In this document: piece after piece, positions 16,928 through 24,863 of the stretch | Layout: each line of letters starts with the position of its first letter | How positions within the stretch are numbered: position 1 is the stretch's first letter | DNA from: Streptomyces rubiginosohelvolus | GTDB taxonomy: Bacteria > Actinomycetota > Actinomycetes > Streptomycetales > Streptomycetaceae | Reading direction: 5' to 3' | Assembly (NCBI RefSeq): GCF_014649875.1 | Contig: NZ_BMTW01000011.1 | Location: forward strand, 182,975-246,974 | DNA length: 64,000 nt | Position numbers and translations under genes: made by a program | The notes under the pieces: generated by a model | What the model was told of the DNA's origin: nothing | What the model saw: only the letters and a program-made list of their open reading frames with translations | Databases searched by the model: none

Positions 16928-17271
16928 CTCTGCTCGCTCTCCTTTTCCCGACCGGTGTCGGCGGACGGTTCGAGCGCCCGGAGACGCTCCCTCAGCTCAC
17001 GGTTCTCGTCCTCCAAGGCGTTGCGCGACGCCTTGGAACTGAGCGCGGGATCGGTCTCCCACCAGTCGATGCCCGCCTTCTTCGCGGTGTCGACCGAGGC
17101 GACGAACAGGCGGAGACGGATGGTGAGCAACTCGATGTCGAGAAGGTCGATCTTGATGTCGCCGGCGATGACGATGCCCTTGTCCAGGACGCGTTCGAGG
17201 ATGTCGGCGAGGTTGTTGGTCTGAGGTCCGGGGATCGGCTGATCGCCCTGCCGGAAGTCGAGGTCGGTCAC
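16924..17271 (-). CDS. gvpJ: GvpA-family minor gas vesicle protein GvpJ
   Basis: A 115-residue GvpA/GvpJ-type protein: NNLADILERVLDKGIVIAGD, then IKIDLLDIELLTIRLRLFVA and SVDTAKKAGIDWWETDPAL, followed by a charged C-terminal helix (LEDENRELRERLRALE). The GvpA core is complete, and the extra helical tail distinguishes it from the main shell protein. GvpJ-type proteins are minor structural or nucleating components. It overlaps gvpZ and gvpL by 4 bp each. Confidence 0.9.
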   Translation of the reverse strand: MTDLDFRQGDQPIPGPQTNNLADILERVLDKGIVIAGDIKIDLLDIELLTIRLRLFVASVDTAKKAGIDWWETDPALSSKASRNALEDENRELRERLRALEPSADTGREKESEQR

Positions 17272-18356
17272 CGCGACTCCTTCGCGCGACGCCTGCGGCT
17301 CTGACGCCTCGGAGCGGGCGGCTCTTCCTCTTCCTCGTCGTCCTCCTCCGGCTCCTCGTCGTCCTCCTCCGGCTCCTCTTCGCCCTCGTCCTCTTCGCCC
17401 TCGTCCTCCTCGTATTCGTCCTCCGGCTCTCCTTCGTCCTCGTCGTCCCCGTCTTCCGCGTCGTCCTCGTACTCCTCGTCCTCGTCGTCCTCCGGCTCGT
17501 CGTCCTCCCGCTCCTGCTCCTCCGCCTCTTCCTGTTCGACGGCCTCCTCGTGGGAGACGACGACCTCACCGTCGCGGATCTCGCCCCGCCAGCCTTCCGG
17601 TTCCTCCTCGGTGAGGGTGACGTAGCGTTGGAAGTGCTTGAAGTCGAGCCGCATACGGCGCCCTTGGGCGCGCCAGAGGTTGCCCGTCTTCTCGAAGAAC
17701 CCGGAAGGGTAGTACTCCACGACCAGGATGATCCGGGTCAGTGTGGGCCCGAGCTCGTGGAAGCTGACCGCTCCGCTGGTCGTTCCCTTGGCGCCCTCCG
17801 ACGACCACACGATCCTGTCGTCCGGCACCTGCTCCAGAACCGTGGCCTTGAAGCTGCGTGACGAGGGGCCGACCTTCACCTTCCAGTCGCTCTCCGTCTC
17901 GTCGCTCTTCGAGACGTCGCGGACGCCCTTCGCGAAGCTGCTGAACTCCTCGTACTGCGTCCAGGCGTCGTAAGCCGTACGCAGGGGCACGCCCACATCG
18001 AGGACCTCGATGATGTTCATGATCTTGCTGCCGCTGGACTTGCGCTTGCCCTTGCCCCCACCTCCGAGGGCTTCCTTCGCCTTGTCCACGACCGCGTCCT
18101 TGGCACCCTTGGTCTTCTCCGACACGAAGGCCTTCAGCGGGGATTCGCCTTGGAGCACACGGGAGCCGATCGCGGGCAACGAGCCGCCGTTCTCCGCGAC
18201 ATCGCTCAACTGTCCGGTGAGGTCGGTGAGTTTGTCCCCGGCCTTCTCGGTCAGCTTCTGCACCTGGGCGCTCGCGTACTTCGACAACTCGTCCTTCAGA
18301 CGGTCGACACCCGACCCCTGCGCTTCTTCCGGCTCGGTCTTGTCCGGCTTCACCAT
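17268..18356 (-). CDS. gvpZ: GvpZ: SRPBCC protein with a long acidic tail
   Basis: A 362-residue protein in three parts. Residues 1-105 are helical and charged (RLKDELSKYASAQVQKLTEK). Residues 110-255 form an SRPBCC/polyketide-cyclase-like fold: IMNIIEVLDVGVPLRTAYDA, VSFHELGPTLTRIILVVEYY, RMRLDFKHFQRYV. From about residue 270 comes a run of glutamate and aspartate over 70 residues long, ending in a short basic cap. Position after gvpY corresponds to gvpZ of the Streptomyces coelicolor cluster. SRPBCC folds bind hydrophobic ligands; the role in vesicle formation is unknown. Five bases separate it from gvpY. Confidence 0.85.
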   Translation of the reverse strand: MVKPDKTEPEEAQGSGVDRLKDELSKYASAQVQKLTEKAGDKLTDLTGQLSDVAENGGSLPAIGSRVLQGESPLKAFVSEKTKGAKDAVVDKAKEALGGGGKGKRKSSGSKIMNIIEVLDVGVPLRTAYDAWTQYEEFSSFAKGVRDVSKSDETESDWKVKVGPSSRSFKATVLEQVPDDRIVWSSEGAKGTTSGAVSFHELGPTLTRIILVVEYYPSGFFEKTGNLWRAQGRRMRLDFKHFQRYVTLTEEEPEGWRGEIRDGEVVVSHEEAVEQEEAEEQEREDDEPEDDEDEEYEDDAEDGDDEDEGEPEDEYEEDEGEEDEGEEEPEEDDEEPEEDDEEEEEPPAPRRQSRRRRAKESR

Positions 18357-18361
18357 GACGT

Positions 18362-19252
18362 CTACCTCCCGCTACCGGAGCGCTTGGACGTTGTCCGCTT
18401 CGACGAGGCCGACTTGGAGGACCCCTTCTTCGCCGTCGTCTTCTTGGCGGTCGATTTCGCTGCCGTCTTCTTCGCTGCCGTCTTCTTCGCCGGGCTCGAC
18501 TTCTTGGCTGCCGTCTTCTTGGCAGGGGCGGTCTTCTTGGCGGGAGCGGACTTCTTCGCCGGGGCCGACTTCTTGGCCGGAGCCTTCTTGGCCGGAGCCT
18601 TCTTCGCCGGGGCCGACTTCTTCGCCGGAGCGGACTTCCGGGACGGGGCCTTCTTCGCGGGGGCGGCAGGCGCCTTCTTGCGGCGCGCTCGCGGAGCCGG
18701 GGCTTCCTCCTCCGGGGCTTCCTCGTCCTCGTCCTGTTCCTCTTCCTCGGGCTCCTCTTCCTCGGGCTCCTCTTCCTCGGGCTCGTCCTCCTCGGGCTCG
18801 TCCTCCTCGTCCGGCTCCTCCTCGTCCTCCTCGTCCTCGTACTCTTCTTCCTCCTCGGCCTCCGGCTCGCCCTCTTCCTCCTCGTACTCCCCCTCAAGCT
18901 CGTCCTCGTCGGCCTCGTCCTCCTCAGGGGCCTGACCGAGGCGCAGCGTGCGGTCACTGATCGCGTCCGCCAGCGAGGCCACGCCCCGGTTGGCGGCAGC
19001 GGTCACGGCCTGGCGCCCGGCGTCCAGGACCTCGCCCCTCAGCTGTTCCTGCAACTCCGCGAACTGGGGCACCTCTCCGAGTCGGCGCATCCCCTCGGCC
19101 GCCAGCTGACGGGGTTCGAGCCCGAATCGCCGTCCCGCGAGATAGGTCGCGACGCTCAGTGCGAGCCGACCCTTCTTCGTCCGGCCCAGCACGTACCCGC
19201 CCACTACGGCGGCTGCCAGTGCCACCTTGGCCTGGTCATCCATGTCTGTCAC
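18362..19252 (-). CDS. gvpY: GvpY: acidic plus histone-H1-like basic-tail protein
   Basis: A 296-residue protein. Residues 1-100 contain a short hydrophobic helix (VALAAAVVGGYVLG) followed by amphipathic helices. Residues 110-175 are almost pure glutamate/aspartate with prolines. Residues 180-296 are built of A-P-A-K-K and A-A-K-K-T repeats like histone H1 or mycobacterial HupB tails. Overall it is an extreme polyampholyte. It occupies the gvpY slot, overlaps the gvpG stop by 4 bp and shows no enzymatic motif. A lysine-rich tail could bind nucleic acid or the acidic tail of GvpZ; both ideas are inference. Confidence 0.8.
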   Translation of the reverse strand: MTDMDDQAKVALAAAVVGGYVLGRTKKGRLALSVATYLAGRRFGLEPRQLAAEGMRRLGEVPQFAELQEQLRGEVLDAGRQAVTAAANRGVASLADAISDRTLRLGQAPEEDEADEDELEGEYEEEEGEPEAEEEEEYEDEEDEEEPDEEDEPEEDEPEEEEPEEEEPEEEEQDEDEEAPEEEAPAPRARRKKAPAAPAKKAPSRKSAPAKKSAPAKKAPAKKAPAKKSAPAKKSAPAKKTAPAKKTAAKKSSPAKKTAAKKTAAKSTAKKTTAKKGSSKSASSKRTTSKRSGSGR

Positions 19253-19503
19253 CTTCTGTTGTCGATGTCGCAGCGCTTCTGAGCGGCGTGGAGCCGGTCG
19301 AGCAGCTTTTCCTCCTCCGCTTCGAACTCTTCGAGATCAATGAGTTCGTCGTCGAGATCGCGGTTGAGTTCGGCGAGCTGCGCACGGATCACGCCGGGGT
19401 CGTACAACTCGCGCTCGGCGGTTTCCTGGAGCTGCTCCGCGATCCACACCACGCCGCGCGCCGGAGCGAGGGGCAGGAGCAGGAGTCCGGAGATCAGTCC
19501 CAT
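19249..19503 (-). CDS. gvpG: Gas vesicle protein GvpG
   Basis: An 84-residue protein typical of GvpG: a hydrophobic N-terminus (MGLISGLLLLPLAPARGVVW) followed by a long charged helix (IRAQLAELNRDLDDELIDLE, then EFEAEEEKLLDRL). GvpG is a small essential accessory protein of gas-vesicle assembly. It starts two bases after the gvpF stop and overlaps gvpY by 4 bp. Confidence 0.9.
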   Translation of the reverse strand: MGLISGLLLLPLAPARGVVWIAEQLQETAERELYDPGVIRAQLAELNRDLDDELIDLEEFEAEEEKLLDRLHAAQKRCDIDNRR

Positions 19504-19505
19504 CG

Positions 19506-20264
19506 TCAGCCTCCGGCCACCGCTGCCGGCCGGCGCGGGGCGGCCGAGTCACCGACGAAGCTGTAGCAGGGCAGCGGGCCCGCGATGCGGATGTCGACAT
19601 GGCTCCGGCGTGCGCCGGCGAGCCGTTCGGCCGTCGTACGGAACCGTTCGCTGTGGCCGCGCGGGACGAGGAAGGACGTGTTCAGCGCGCACCCCTGCAC
19701 GTCGGGCCCTGCGGCGACCGCGCGAGCCAGCGGAGCGAGCTCGCGCAGCACCGCCTTGCCCGCTTCGGCCGCACGCCGCGCCAGGGCGGAGGCCACCGCC
19801 TCGCCCAGCCGGACGCTGGCCTCGTAACCGGGTCGTCTGCGCGCCGCGTCACGCAGCCGCCGTACGGCGGCGTCCTCGGCCACCACGTCGGCGAGGGAGT
19901 CCTGCGCGGGCAGGGCCTTGACGTTGACCTCGACGTGCCCGTCCAGGTTCTTCAGGGTGGCGAGGTGACTCGTCTCCGCCAGTGCCAGCTGGGCGAGGAG
20001 CGAGTCCTCGTCCGGCGCCACCATGCCGAAACGCATCGGCAGGACGGGGCCGCTGTCCGCCAGATCCATCAGCAGGTCCTGGTGTGCCAGCAGGTCCCGT
20101 CGCCGTGCGCGCAGCCGGGCGGGGGCGTCACTGACGACCGCGGCGATCTTCCCCGTACCGATGACGCGCAGGGCGGCGGGGGGATCGCCCACGCCGCCGG
20201 CCCCTTCGGGGAGCGCGGTTCCGTCGCTCACCACCGCGTAGACGTACAGTCCGTCGCCGTCCAT
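19506..20264 (-). CDS. gvpF: Gas vesicle protein GvpF (GvpL/GvpF family)
   Basis: A 252-residue GvpL/F-family protein starting MDGDGLYVYAVVSDGTALPE, with DSGPVLPMRFGMVAPDEDSL near residue 90, NLDGHVEVNVKALP and the family end motif SHVDIRIAGPLPCYSFVGDS. It is a GvpA-binding accessory protein required for vesicle formation. The sequence, with its own gvpL paralogue six genes downstream, matches the Streptomyces gene order. It begins 3 bp after the gvpA stop. Confidence 0.92.
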   Translation of the reverse strand: MDGDGLYVYAVVSDGTALPEGAGGVGDPPAALRVIGTGKIAAVVSDAPARLRARRRDLLAHQDLLMDLADSGPVLPMRFGMVAPDEDSLLAQLALAETSHLATLKNLDGHVEVNVKALPAQDSLADVVAEDAAVRRLRDAARRRPGYEASVRLGEAVASALARRAAEAGKAVLRELAPLARAVAAGPDVQGCALNTSFLVPRGHSERFRTTAERLAGARRSHVDIRIAGPLPCYSFVGDSAAPRRPAAVAGG

Positions 20265-20267
20265 GGC

Positions 20268-20732
20268 TCAGGCCTCCGCTCGGCGGCGCCGGCTTGTGCC
20301 GCTGCCGCTGCGGGCCGGGGCACGACGCTTCTTCGGGCGCTCGTCCTCTTCGTCCGCCTCGTCGGCATCGTCGTCGTACCCCACCGCCTTGCGCACGGAA
20401 TCGCCCACCGACTCCGCGGCCTTGCGCACCTTGCGCTTGCCGACGGACTTCGCCACACCGCCGCTGAGCAGCTCGGGGACGGTCGTGCTGCCGGAGTCCC
20501 GTTCGAGGTCGAGCCGGTTGCACGCCTCGGCGAAGCGGAGGTAGGTGTCCACGCTGGCCACGACTATGCGGGCATCGATCTTGATGATCTCGATGCCGAC
20601 CAGGGAGACCCGGACGAACACGTCGATCACCATGCCCCGGTCGAGAATGAGTTCCAGCACGTCGTACAAGGTGCCGGCGCGGGGCGGACACGGAGCGATC
20701 TCGTCGGCGTAGGTCGTGGTGGTGGTTGCCAT
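20268..20732 (-). CDS. gvpA: Major gas vesicle shell protein GvpA with charged C-terminal extension
   Basis: A 154-residue protein. The GvpA core runs from about residue 20 to 75: TLYDVLELILDRGMVIDVFV, RVSLVGIEIIKIDARIVVAS, VDTYLRFAEAC. Classical GvpA is about 70-75 residues, so this copy is twice the usual length. The extra C-terminal half has a basic region (KSVGKRKVRKAAE), an aspartate/glutamate block (YDDDADEADEEDE) and an arginine-rich end (KKRRAPARSG, SRRRRAEA). Streptomyces GvpA proteins are known to carry such extensions. A GAAGGA Shine-Dalgarno sequence precedes the ATG at 20732. Confidence 0.9.
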   Translation of the reverse strand: MATTTTTYADEIAPCPPRAGTLYDVLELILDRGMVIDVFVRVSLVGIEIIKIDARIVVASVDTYLRFAEACNRLDLERDSGSTTVPELLSGGVAKSVGKRKVRKAAESVGDSVRKAVGYDDDADEADEEDERPKKRRAPARSGSGTSRRRRAEA

Positions 20733-20768
20733 GGGGTGGGTCCTTCCAGCTGTTCGGACGATCTCGGA

Positions 20769-21089
20769 TCACTCGTCTGCGGCACCGCGCCGGTAGCGAC
20801 GGACGCGGCGGTACTCCTGGAGCTCTCCGGCCTTGTCCAGCTGCACCTCGTAGGAGGCGAGCAGGCTCGTCGTGTCCGGGATCCGGGGTACCTCGAGAAC
20901 GTCCACGACCACGCACCAGCCGTCGTCGTCCGAACGCCGGACCGCGGAGACGCCTTCGGCGCGATGGCCGATCAGCCCCTCCAGGCTCTGGCAGGCGGCG
21001 CGAGCAGCGTGCTCGGGCCCCTTCTTGGGCGCGGTCTTCTTCTGGGCCCTGGTCGGGCTCGTGGCCCGCGCCGAACGTTGGTCTGCCAT
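20769..21089 (-). CDS. gvpO: Gas vesicle protein GvpO
   Basis: A 106-residue protein with a lysine/arginine-rich N-terminus and a conserved core: SLEGLIGHRAEGVSAVRRSD, DDGWCVVVDVLEVPRIPDTT and LLASYEVQLDKAGELQEYRR, ending RYRRG. This matches the GvpO family. It is the first gene of the operon, so the gas-vesicle promoter must lie in the 274-bp region shared with the divergent dnaE2 gene. GvpO may regulate expression or help assembly; the sequence has no clear DNA-binding motif. Confidence 0.9.
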   Translation of the reverse strand: MADQRSARATSPTRAQKKTAPKKGPEHAARAACQSLEGLIGHRAEGVSAVRRSDDDGWCVVVDVLEVPRIPDTTSLLASYEVQLDKAGELQEYRRVRRYRRGAADE

Positions 21090-21280
21090 AGCGCCCAGTC
21101 TCGTCAGATTCAGGGGCGCCGCATCTTGGGGCGGGCCGGTGGTGCGATACGTCTCCCGGTACGCCTCCCGGGCCTCCGGTTACTGCCGAGGAGCTCCTCC
21201 GCCGACGACCCGGGCGTGACCTCCCACCCTCGATTCGAACGAATATGCGAACATGGGGTTAGAGTGCTTCTTCCTCATCC

Positions 21281-21320
21281 CGATGAATCTCGATGAACCT
21301 TGATGAATCCGGATGAGATG
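21281..21320 (+). repeat. Four tandem 10-bp repeats in the gvpO-dnaE2 divergent region
   Basis: CGATGAATCT, CGATGAACCT, TGATGAATCC and GGATGAGATG follow each other with an exact 10-bp period, consensus nGATGAAtCn. They end 44 bp before the dnaE2 ATG. The period is close to one helical turn, so a protein could contact every unit on the same face. They could also form part of the dnaE2 5' leader. Confidence 0.65.
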
Positions 21321-21363
21321 GCAGAGATCCGTAAAGGGGGGTCATGGGTAACAGGAGGTGTGT

Positions 21364-24300
21364 ATGTCGTTTACGCACCTCCATGCGGCGAGCGGCTACT
21401 CGCTGCGGTACGGGGCCAGCCACCCGTCCGCGCTGGCCGAGCGGGCCGCCGAGCGGGGCCTCGACGCCCTGGCGCTGACCGACCGGGATTCCCTGGCGGG
21501 CGCGGTGCGCTTCGCCAAGGCGTGTGCGGAGGCCGGGATCCGGCCGCTGTTCGGCGTCGATCTTGCGGTGCCCGGCGTACCGGCGCCCGGGCCGGTGCCG
21601 GGGAAGCGGCAGCGGACCGCTCCCTCCCGGGGCGGTGCGTTCGTCACGGAGTCGCCGCAGCGCGCGGTGTTCCTGGCCCGGACCGAACGCGGCTGGGCCG
21701 AGCTGTGCCGACTGGTGACGGCGGCGTCGGACCAGGGTGTCACCTGGGAGGACCTGTCCTGTCCGGACGACGAGCTGTTCGTCCTCCTCGGGGCGGACTC
21801 CGAGGTGGGGCAGGCGCTGGCGTCGGGCCGGCCGGACCGGGCCGCGGTCCTGCTGGGCCCCTGGCGTGAGCGGTTCGGCAGGTCCTTGCGTATCGAGACG
21901 TCCTGGCACGGGCGCACCGGCACCGGCCCGGGGTCACTGCGGCTGGCCGCGCGCATGCTGGGCTTCGCCGGCGAGCAGCAGGTGACCCCCGTGCTCACCA
22001 ACGCCGTGCGCTACGCCGACCCGGACCGGGGCGAGGTCGCCGACATCCTGGACTCCGCCCGTCTCCTGGTGCCGATCGACGCCCGTGACGCGTCCCGGCT
22101 CGACACCGGGCAGCGGTGGCTGAAGGACACCGGGGAGATGGAACGGATCGCCGGGCGGATCGCGGAGGCCGCGGGCGGCCGGAGCGGGGACGCGCGGCGG
22201 CTGCTCGCGGCCACCGAGGAGGCGTCCGAGGCCTGCGTGGTCGATCCGGGCGGCGCGTTCGGGCTCGGCCGGCTGAACCTGCCCGAGCCCGAGCTGGTGG
22301 GCGCGAGCGCCGAGTCGGTGGACCGGGCGCTCGCGGACCGGTGCGCGGCGGGAATGCTCGGCCGCGGCTACCACCGGGAGGGGAAGCGCTGGGACCGGCT
22401 GGAGGAGGAGTTGCGGATCATCGCCGGGCACGGCTTCGCCGGATACTTCCTGGCCGTCGCCGAGGTCGTGGCACAGGCCCGGCGGCTCGGCGTCCGCGTG
22501 GCCGCGCGCGGCTCGGGCGTGGGTTCACTGGTCACGCATCTGCTGGGGATCAGCCCGGTCGACCCGGTGGCGCACGGCCTGGTGATGGAGCGCTTCCTGT
22601 CCGCGCACCGCTCGGCCCTGCCCGATATCGACCTGGACGTCGAGTCCGCCCGCCGCCTGGAGGTCTACCAGGCGGTACGGGAGCGGTTCGGGGCCGACCG
22701 GGTGGCGACGCTCGCCGTCTACAAGACGTACCGGGCGCGCGGGGCGATCGAGGTCGTGGCCCGCGCCCGCGGCATGGCCCCGGACCGGGCGGCCCGGCTG
22801 GGCAAGGCGTTCCCGCACATCCGGGCCAAGGACGTGAGGGCCGCGCTCGCCGAGCTGCCGGAGCTGCGCGAGGTCGCCGCCGAGGACCACGGGCGGCTCT
22901 GGGAGCTGGTGGAGGCGCTCGACGAGCTGCCGTTCGAGGCGGCGATGCACCCGTGCGGGCTGCTCGTCTCCGACGCGGCGCTGGTACGGCGTACCCCGAT
23001 GGCGCCGACCACCGTGGAGAACATCGCCATGTCCCAGTTCGACAAGGAGGACATCGAGGACACCGGACACCCGAAGATCGACGTCATCGGCGTGCGGATG
23101 CAGTCGGCGCTCGCCCACGCGGCCGCCGAGATCGAACGCGTCACCGGCGAACCCGTCGACCTGGACGATCCCGCGCAGGTGCCGCCGGGCGACCCCGCCA
23201 CGTACGACCTGATCTCCTCCGGGGACACCCTGGGCACCTTCCAGCTGGAGAGTCCGGGGCAGAGAGAGCTGGTGCAAAATCTGCGGCCGAGGTCGTTCGG
23301 CGACCTGGCGCTCGACATCAGCCTGTTCCGGCCCGGACCGGTCGCGGCCAACATGGTGGATCCGCTGATCAAGGCCCGGGACGGCCGGAGCGTGACCCGT
23401 TACGCGCACCGCGACCTGCGGAAGATCCTGGCGGAGACCGAGGGGCAGGTGGTCTACCACGAACAGGTGATCGAGATCATGAAGGTGATGACCGACTGTG
23501 ACCGGGGCACGGCCGACGAGGCCCGCCGCGCCCTGTCCGTCCCCGAGCGGCAGGGCCGGGTCCGCGCCTGGTTCGCCGACCGGGCGCGCGGGCGCGGCTA
23601 CTCGGTCCAGGTCGTACGGGACGTGTGGAAGACCTTGGAGAACTTCGGCAGCTTCGGCTTCGCCAAGGCGCACGCCGCGGCCTTCGCACAGCCCGCCTAC
23701 CAGTCGAGCTGGCTCAAGGCGCACCGGATGGCGGCCCTGCTCGCCGGGCTGCTCACGCACGACCCGGGGATGTACCACAAGCGGGTCCTGGCCGCGGACG
23801 CCCGGCGTCACGGGGTGCCGCTGCTGCTGCCCGACGTCAACCACTCCCAGGTCGCTCATATAATCGAACTGGTGTCCGGTAAGTGGGGGGTGCGGATCGG
23901 TCTCGCGCAGGTGCGCGGCATCACCGAGGCCGAGAGCGGACGCATCGTGGCCGGGCAGCCGTACGCCTCGGTCGAGGACTTCTGGCAGCGCGCCCGGCCC
24001 AGCCGGCCGCTGGCCGAACGCCTCGCCCGGGTCGGTGCGTTGAGCGCGTTCGGGTCCCGTCGCGAACTGCTGCTGAAAGTCGCCGAACTGCACCGCTCGG
24101 GGCGCGGCGCGGGCGGATCCGCCGCCGGTCAGCTCCCCATGGCGGACATGGGGAGCACGGAAGGCGCGGGGGGCACCTGCTCCGAGGCGGAGGGCGACAG
24201 CGCGGCCGACGCCGTCACGGGCCTGCCGGCCATGGACGCGTCCGAACAGCTCGCTGCCGAACTCGACGTACTCGGCATGGACATCTCCCACCACATCCTC

Positions 24301-24858
24301 GACGAACACCGCTCGCTGCTCGCCGACATCGGCGCGACCCCCGCCGCCGATCTGGCGGGCCTCCGGCACGGCTCCACCGTGCTCGTCGCCGGCGTCAAGG
24401 TCGCCACCCAGACCCCGCCGATCCGCTCCGGCAAGCGCGTCATCTTCGCCACCCTGGACGACCCCACCGGCCTGTCCGACCTGGCGTTCTTCGAGGACAG
24501 CCACGGGCGTTGCGCCCATACGGTGTTCCACAGCGGCCTGCTGCTCGTACGCGGCACCCTCGCCCGCCGTCCGCCGCGCGCCTTCAGCATCACCGGCACG
24601 GCCGCCTGGAACCTGGCCGAGCTGATCGACCTGTACCGCGAGGGCGGCCCCGCAGCCGTCGCCGACCGGCTCACCCGCGCCGAGTCCACCCCGCGCCGGG
24701 CCGTGCCGCACCGCACCCTCACCCAGCCGAACGGCTACGCCCTGCACCCCTGGGTCGACCTCCAGCCGCCCGGCACGCCCGCCTCCGCCGGTCTGCCCGC
24801 CCTCGACGCGCTCGACGGACGGTCCTTCCACCACGCGAGTCCCGGAAGCGCGGGGTGA
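21364..24858 (+). CDS. dnaE2: Error-prone DNA polymerase III alpha subunit DnaE2
   Basis: A 1164-residue C-family polymerase. It begins MSFTHLHAASGYSLRYGASH, the PHP domain with its histidine pair. The palm has ARGSGVGSLVTHLLGISP near residue 378 and the catalytic aspartates in LPDIDLDVESARR near 419-424. The active-site region DISLFRPGP and the C-terminal OB-fold follow. Length and sequence fit DnaE2 (ImuC), the mutagenic damage-tolerance paralogue, and not the roughly 1180-residue replicative DnaE1. ATG 21364 is preferred over GTG 21358 because AGGAGG lies five bases before it. It is divergent from gvpO and followed by an ImuB-like gene, the usual translesion pair. Confidence 0.93.
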   Translation: MSFTHLHAASGYSLRYGASHPSALAERAAERGLDALALTDRDSLAGAVRFAKACAEAGIRPLFGVDLAVPGVPAPGPVPGKRQRTAPSRGGAFVTESPQRAVFLARTERGWAELCRLVTAASDQGVTWEDLSCPDDELFVLLGADSEVGQALASGRPDRAAVLLGPWRERFGRSLRIETSWHGRTGTGPGSLRLAARMLGFAGEQQVTPVLTNAVRYADPDRGEVADILDSARLLVPIDARDASRLDTGQRWLKDTGEMERIAGRIAEAAGGRSGDARRLLAATEEASEACVVDPGGAFGLGRLNLPEPELVGASAESVDRALADRCAAGMLGRGYHREGKRWDRLEEELRIIAGHGFAGYFLAVAEVVAQARRLGVRVAARGSGVGSLVTHLLGISPVDPVAHGLVMERFLSAHRSALPDIDLDVESARRLEVYQAVRERFGADRVATLAVYKTYRARGAIEVVARARGMAPDRAARLGKAFPHIRAKDVRAALAELPELREVAAEDHGRLWELVEALDELPFEAAMHPCGLLVSDAALVRRTPMAPTTVENIAMSQFDKEDIEDTGHPKIDVIGVRMQSALAHAAAEIERVTGEPVDLDDPAQVPPGDPATYDLISSGDTLGTFQLESPGQRELVQNLRPRSFGDLALDISLFRPGPVAANMVDPLIKARDGRSVTRYAHRDLRKILAETEGQVVYHEQVIEIMKVMTDCDRGTADEARRALSVPERQGRVRAWFADRARGRGYSVQVVRDVWKTLENFGSFGFAKAHAAAFAQPAYQSSWLKAHRMAALLAGLLTHDPGMYHKRVLAADARRHGVPLLLPDVNHSQVAHIIELVSGKWGVRIGLAQVRGITEAESGRIVAGQPYASVEDFWQRARPSRPLAERLARVGALSAFGSRRELLLKVAELHRSGRGAGGSAAGQLPMADMGSTEGAGGTCSEAEGDSAADAVTGLPAMDASEQLAAELDVLGMDISHHILDEHRSLLADIGATPAADLAGLRHGSTVLVAGVKVATQTPPIRSGKRVIFATLDDPTGLSDLAFFEDSHGRCAHTVFHSGLLLVRGTLARRPPRAFSITGTAAWNLAELIDLYREGGPAAVADRLTRAESTPRRAVPHRTLTQPNGYALHPWVDLQPPGTPASAGLPALDALDGRSFHHASPGSAG

Positions 24859-24863
24859 CCGGG

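Noticed and set aside
21225..21265. Possible LexA (SOS) box before dnaE2 around TTCGAACGAATATGCGAAC
   Set aside because: No CGAAC-N4-GTTCG arrangement is formed; only same-orientation CGAAC elements and a short imperfect palindrome are present.
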